DNA from: Thermodesulfobacteriota bacterium
GTDB taxonomy: Bacteria > Desulfobacterota > Desulfobacteria > Desulfobacterales > JAUWMJ01
Length of the DNA stretch: 64,000 bases
NCBI GenBank assembly: GCA_034189135.1
Contig: JAXHVO010000065.1
Span: 45,194 to 109,193, forward strand
Direction of reading: 5' to 3'
Position 1 is the stretch's first letter, and each line of letters starts with the position of its first letter. Positions 60,785 to 64,000 of the stretch are shown piece by piece. The position numbers were made by a program, and so were the translations under genes. The notes under the pieces were generated by a model, which was given only the letters and a program-made list of their open reading frames with translations, ran no database searches and was not told the DNA's origin.

Positions 60785-61986
60785 GGCTGACGCTCTCCTG
60801 CTGACAGAATTAAAACCGAATTGATACCACCAAAGGCAAGAGTTTCTGAAAGAGCCCTATTGCCGCTGATCGATAAGTTTTGTTGAACCGGATAAGCCGG
60901 TGGCATTTCAGGATCAGGGGTAGCAAAACCGACACTTGCCGGCACCCTGCCGTTTTCAAGGCAGGCAATGGTAAATGCGGCTTCAATCGCCCCTGCAGCG
61001 CCAAGAGCATGTCCGGTGTATCCCTTGGTTGAAAAAAAAGGAACCTTGGGAAACATTTCATAAAAAACATGACTTTCCACCAGGTCATTGTCAAGAGTTC
61101 CGGTTCCATGGGCATTGATAAAAGCAATATCTGAAGCAGTTGTGCCACTGGTTTCCAGGGCTTCCTTAATGGCCAGCTTCAGACCTTTGCCGTCCGGTCT
61201 GGTTTTGGTATGGTGAAACGCATCCGTGGCTGATCCGTAACCCAGAATATGACCCCTTGGATCTTTTTTTAATTCTTCTAGTATATCTTCCGATACCAGG
61301 ATAAAAATGGCGGCACCTTCCCCCAGGTTCAGACCTTTTCGATTGATGTCAAAGGGTTTGCACGGAGAATCGTCATTGATCAGCAGTGACTTAAAACCGG
61401 TATAGGTGATCTGGTACATTTCGTCGGTTCCACCGGCAATGACCATATCACATATTCCCGACCGGATCCATGAAGCAGCCAGTCCCAGGGCATCACTTCC
61501 GGCCGAACAGGCATTGACCACGGTTTGCAAAGGGCCGGTTAAACCGAATTCAGAAGCAATGGTACTGGTCGGATTGCTCATCAAAAACCGGGTTACAGGA
61601 GTAATAACCGATGAACTCTTTTTCTTTTTGCTATTGTTGGAGAAGGTCTCGTCGTACATGGAGCTGCCGACGTTTGTGCCGATACAGGCACCCACCCGCT
61701 TCGTTTGTAGTGTTTGGCTATCGAATCCGGCATCATTGATGGCTTCAAGCGTTGCCGTTAATGCCAGCTTGCAGGTGCGAAGAATATTTTTTTCTTTAAA
61801 TAAGTGGGAAGGGAAAAAATCTTGTAGAACTTCAAAGACCGGGAGAGAAATGGTGGTAGGGAAATTGACCGGAGGGGCAGGATTGCGCTTTCCCCTATAC
61901 AAATAGTCCATGCATTCCTTTAGCTCCAGTCCTGCAGAGCAGATACAACCGATTCCGGCGATGGCAACGGGTGTGACAGGTATCAT
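60781..61986 (-). CDS. Beta-ketoacyl-ACP synthase II-like ketosynthase
   Basis: A 401-residue KAS with the full active site: C160 in VVNACSAGSDALG, His in INAHGTGTLDND and His in TKGYTGHALGAAGA. It condenses an acyl chain with malonyl-ACP. Sequence between 115 and 130 carries a basic loop (SNNSKKKKSSS) that is unusual for FabF. It is followed by the Cys-less partner and preceded by a dedicated ACP (2 bases apart), so it is not the housekeeping FabF but part of a secondary system. Confidence 0.9.
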   Translation of the reverse strand: MIPVTPVAIAGIGCICSAGLELKECMDYLYRGKRNPAPPVNFPTTISLPVFEVLQDFFPSHLFKEKNILRTCKLALTATLEAINDAGFDSQTLQTKRVGACIGTNVGSSMYDETFSNNSKKKKSSSVITPVTRFLMSNPTSTIASEFGLTGPLQTVVNACSAGSDALGLAASWIRSGICDMVIAGGTDEMYQITYTGFKSLLINDDSPCKPFDINRKGLNLGEGAAIFILVSEDILEELKKDPRGHILGYGSATDAFHHTKTRPDGKGLKLAIKEALETSGTTASDIAFINAHGTGTLDNDLVESHVFYEMFPKVPFFSTKGYTGHALGAAGAIEAAFTIACLENGRVPASVGFATPDPEMPPAYPVQQNLSISGNRALSETLAFGGINSVLILSAGERQP

Positions 61987-61988
61987 AT

Positions 61989-62237
61989 CTAAAGGCGGGC
62001 CTCAATAAACGCAGCCAGGGTGTTAATGGACTGAAGAGCGGGACGCCCTTCCTTCATATTCTTAATTCCCACGCCAAAATGGTGCTCGACCTGAAATACG
62101 ATTTCGACGGCATCAATAGAATCGAGGCCGAGTTTTTCGCCGAACAGCGGTTCATTGTCCTCGATTTCTTCCGGTCTAACGTCTTCTATGTTCAATGTTT
62201 CAACAATTAATTTTTTTAGTTTTTCTTTAATGGTCAT
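61989..62237 (-). CDS. Acyl carrier protein
   Basis: An 82-residue ACP with the phosphopantetheine site S40 in LGLDSIDAVE. The overall acidity and length are normal. The ATG at 62237 gives the expected N-terminus (MTIKEKLKKLIVETLN); a longer frame to 62324 adds a non-homologous leader. It ends 2 bases before the ketosynthase gene, marking it as the carrier for that pathway. No phosphopantetheinyl transferase is in the window. Confidence 0.9.
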   Translation of the reverse strand: MTIKEKLKKLIVETLNIEDVRPEEIEDNEPLFGEKLGLDSIDAVEIVFQVEHHFGVGIKNMKEGRPALQSINTLAAFIEARL

Positions 62238-62360
62238 ATCTAATATGGTTAATTCCGATGGTGATAAACTGAGCGGTCTCTTAAAGATTAATGTTTTAAC
62301 CTCAAAAGCGTCAGTCCGCTCCAAAAGTCATGAAGTGACGCTCTTCGAAATTAGTACATG

Positions 62361-63362
62361 CTAATGAACAACTTCCATCAATTCCTCATAGATCTCGGTT
62401 TCCCTGTGGGCGCAGTCTCTCAAAATGTCGGCCATTGCTTCAAATGAATCCGACTGCGTGGCCCGGTTTTTACAGTTGCGAGATCCGATGACGGCAAATT
62501 CACGCCACCGGTCACCTGCTGATGTCATTTTCCCGGACAGATCCAGCAAGCGATTTTCCTTTAAAATACCGGCGGCTTCTTGCAGGAACGCCGCATACAT
62601 AAAACGGAATCCACCTCCGCCTGTGCCCAGTTCTTCCTGCATGCGGATAAGCTGGACCAGATGAAGAATTGCCTTGCGTTTCCCAAATTTTTTGGGCCAT
62701 TTTTCGATCCGGTTGGCCAGAAAACGGATACCCTTGACGCCGATGATAGGTCCCGGGGTTTTCAGCATTCTTCGGCAGGCCCCTTTTATACCCTTAATAA
62801 TTGCAGGAGTAAAATCTATTTTTTCAGGCACGCTAGTAAGATAATACATGGTCCCTTTGGGTGCAAGGGCACCCTTGGCAAAACGCGCTTTTAACAGGTC
62901 TTTTCGGTGACAGGTGACGGGATCCTGGAAAACAGGATCGCTGATTAAATAGTGATCCCCTTCTTTCCCGTAGACAACAAGGTTGTGCATGTTAAAATGA
63001 AACCTGAAGGCGGAAGGGAAATAGGGCAGCCAGTATCCACCTGTTCGGCATGCCACCGGAATGCCTTTTCCCAGACAGCGGTCTAAAGCATCCATGGCTT
63101 TTTGGGGGCTGCGAAATTGTTGCCAGTAAACATCGACCCCAAGCTTTTTGGTCAGCCGTTTAAAGATACCCCCCACTTCACATCGGAAGGTGGTTATGGG
63201 AAGCTTGTTTACTTTTAGGAAAGGTAAATATCCGAAAAAGATACCTCCGCCTATTCCGAAGGCCATGGCTTCGCTGATATCAACTCCATAATGAAAAAGC
63301 AGGTTTGAAGAAACGCCGCTTTCGCAGTGAGCCGAATGCCTGTGTTTAAAATCAATCTTCAT
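62361..63362 (-). CDS. BtrH-like acyltransferase (Cys-His-Asp)
   Basis: A 333-residue protein with an N-terminal BtrH-type domain (as in butirosin BtrH, which moves an acyl group from an ACP to an amine). C13 in HSAHCESG, H126 in FNMHNLVVYG and D142 in LISDPVF form a plausible papain-like triad. The C-terminal half is helical and matches the second domain usual in this family. The start at 63362 avoids overlap with the upstream gene. Together with ACP and ketosynthases it suggests transfer of the ACP-bound chain to an acceptor, probably an amine or hydroxyl; the acceptor is unknown. Confidence 0.82.
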   Translation of the reverse strand: MKIDFKHRHSAHCESGVSSNLLFHYGVDISEAMAFGIGGGIFFGYLPFLKVNKLPITTFRCEVGGIFKRLTKKLGVDVYWQQFRSPQKAMDALDRCLGKGIPVACRTGGYWLPYFPSAFRFHFNMHNLVVYGKEGDHYLISDPVFQDPVTCHRKDLLKARFAKGALAPKGTMYYLTSVPEKIDFTPAIIKGIKGACRRMLKTPGPIIGVKGIRFLANRIEKWPKKFGKRKAILHLVQLIRMQEELGTGGGGFRFMYAAFLQEAAGILKENRLLDLSGKMTSAGDRWREFAVIGSRNCKNRATQSDSFEAMADILRDCAHRETEIYEELMEVVH

Positions 63363-63369
63363 TAAGTTA

Positions 63370-63789
63370 TCAATCCTTGGCCGGTTCATTTTTTTCAGGA
63401 AACTGTTGAAGTTGTCTAGGGGTAATTCCGAATACATCTGAATATCGCTCAAGAACAGTGGGACTTAAACGTTTGAATACAGAGGGTTTAAGGTGTCTTT
63501 TTACCCGCCATCGGCTAAAACCAGAGTATTGAGCCAGCAGCCTTGTATTCATCTGATTCTTGGCCATGTGAAAGGCCAAGGGACTTCGTTTGCCGGCATG
63601 TATTTCCTTTAGCGCTTTTTCTATTTCCAGCTTAATGACTTCCCATGCCTGGCTATTGGCGATATTTTTGGCATCCCAGCCTGCGCTTGCGGTTAACACA
63701 TAATGTCCGTCATCATCAAGTGCATAACAGACCTCGTAAATATCATCGGGCATCATGCCGCGTTCCTGGGGAACTTCTTCAATTTTCAT
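63370..63789 (-). CDS. Unknown protein with XRE-like helix-turn-helix C-terminus
   Basis: A 139-residue protein. Residues 1-75 are acidic and may form a small alpha/beta domain (DDIYEVCYALDDDGHYVLTA). The C-terminal part NTRLLAQYSGFSRWRVKRHL, then LSPTVLERYSDVFGITPRQL, has the spacing of a Cro/CI-type helix-turn-helix. It is the first visible gene of the operon that makes and exports the unknown acyl product, 7 bases ahead of the BtrH-like gene, so it may be the local regulator. The ATG at 63789 follows CGGAGC. Confidence 0.65.
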   Translation of the reverse strand: MKIEEVPQERGMMPDDIYEVCYALDDDGHYVLTASAGWDAKNIANSQAWEVIKLEIEKALKEIHAGKRSPLAFHMAKNQMNTRLLAQYSGFSRWRVKRHLKPSVFKRLSPTVLERYSDVFGITPRQLQQFPEKNEPAKD

Positions 63790-63900
63790 GTATTGCTCCG
63801 AACTATATTTTTCCTGCAATATAAACTTTATAAAATATACCTTTATTTTGAAAAAGGCAATACTTTGTTAATTTTATCACAGGGTAACCGCATTTGGAAA

Positions 63901-64000
63901 TCATCCTGCCAGGACCTTGAATAAGTAATCGTTATCCCATCCGGCCCTGAGCCGTCTGGATTTAATGCTTTTTTTAAGTGAGGTTTCCCTTTTTATCATG
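63901..64000 (-). CDS. Possible 3' end of a further gene (partial)
   Basis: On the minus strand one frame is open from the window edge to a TGA at 63903-63901, giving about 32 residues (TSLKKSIKSRRLRAGWDNDY, then LFKVLAG). It is basic and of no recognised family. It could be the end of an upstream gene of the same operon; the 111 bases after it (63790-63900) are AT-rich and hold the region just upstream of the regulator gene. Support is weak. Confidence 0.3.
   Translation of the reverse strand, partial: MIKRETSLKKSIKSRRLRAGWDNDYLFKVLAG

Noticed and set aside
1..64000. CRISPR arrays, tRNA or rRNA genes, phage or transposase genes
   Set aside because: I looked for regular spaced repeats, cloverleaf-like arms and recombinase motifs and saw none; the repeats present are dispersed palindromes. 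A tRNA search program would be needed to exclude a missed tRNA.

Overview
This window most likely comes from an anaerobic, free-living member of the Desulfobacterota, probably a sulfate reducer of the Desulfobacterales. No rRNA, ribosomal or dsr gene is present, so this is inferred from gene content. The evidence is a complete bacterial CO dehydrogenase/acetyl-CoA synthase operon, a DUF3786 iron-sulfur protein, an AAA+/VWA pair of the CbbQ/CbbO type, sigma-54 regulators, large PAS hybrid histidine kinases, and intergenic repeat families of a kind I associate with this phylum. Gene density is high. I saw no tRNA, rRNA, CRISPR array, phage gene or transposase.

Region by region: 1-5 kb has a GalT-like transferase, a solute-binding-like protein without a signal peptide, MtgA, a transglutaminase-like lipoprotein and a DUF3786 protein. 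At 5-12 kb a TrmB-type regulator with a clear promoter/operator precedes a class III aminotransferase; an HsdR_N-like protein, a Crp/Fnr regulator, PurN, a SPOR-NlpC/P60 lipoprotein and a TraB-family membrane protein follow. At 12-19 kb lie CbbQ- and CbbO-like genes with a small partner, a flavoprotein-arsenate reductase fusion, a MEMO protein and a cupin. At 19-25 kb lie a degenerate NtrC-like protein, an intact sigma-54 activator, a Cys/Met-metabolism PLP enzyme, a large KAS III-like enzyme and a lytic transglycosylase. At 25-32 kb lie DUF2062, an MBL hydrolase, a roadblock protein, MltA, MoaC and a DarB/DarA (dialkylresorcinol) pair. At 32-40 kb three histidine kinases surround a CheD-HDOD fusion. 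At 40-45 kb a strong sigma-54 promoter precedes two very small genes, followed by a possible structured RNA with a terminator, FHA, a ClC channel and RmuC. At 45-56 kb a CoA-transferase/GNAT fusion precedes the operon acsD-acsA-acsB-acsC-acsE, which ends at a strong terminator. At 56-64 kb an MFS transporter converges on a minus-strand operon of regulator, BtrH-like acyltransferase, ACP, ketosynthase, Cys-less ketosynthase, ABC ATPase and ABC permease.

The acs operon encodes the carbonyl branch and methyl transfer of the Wood-Ljungdahl pathway. Its CFeSP small subunit carries an unusual Ala/Lys/Glu-rich tail. The least explained system is the operon at 57.5-63.8 kb. It looks able to build an acyl or polyketide chain on a dedicated ACP, move it to an acceptor with a Cys-His-Asp transferase, and export the product. 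The darA/darB pair suggests that aromatic lipids are also made. Two dispersed repeat families explain much of the non-coding DNA. One is a composite palindromic element found intact, halved and in an expanded form; the other is a family with the motif CCACGGAG.
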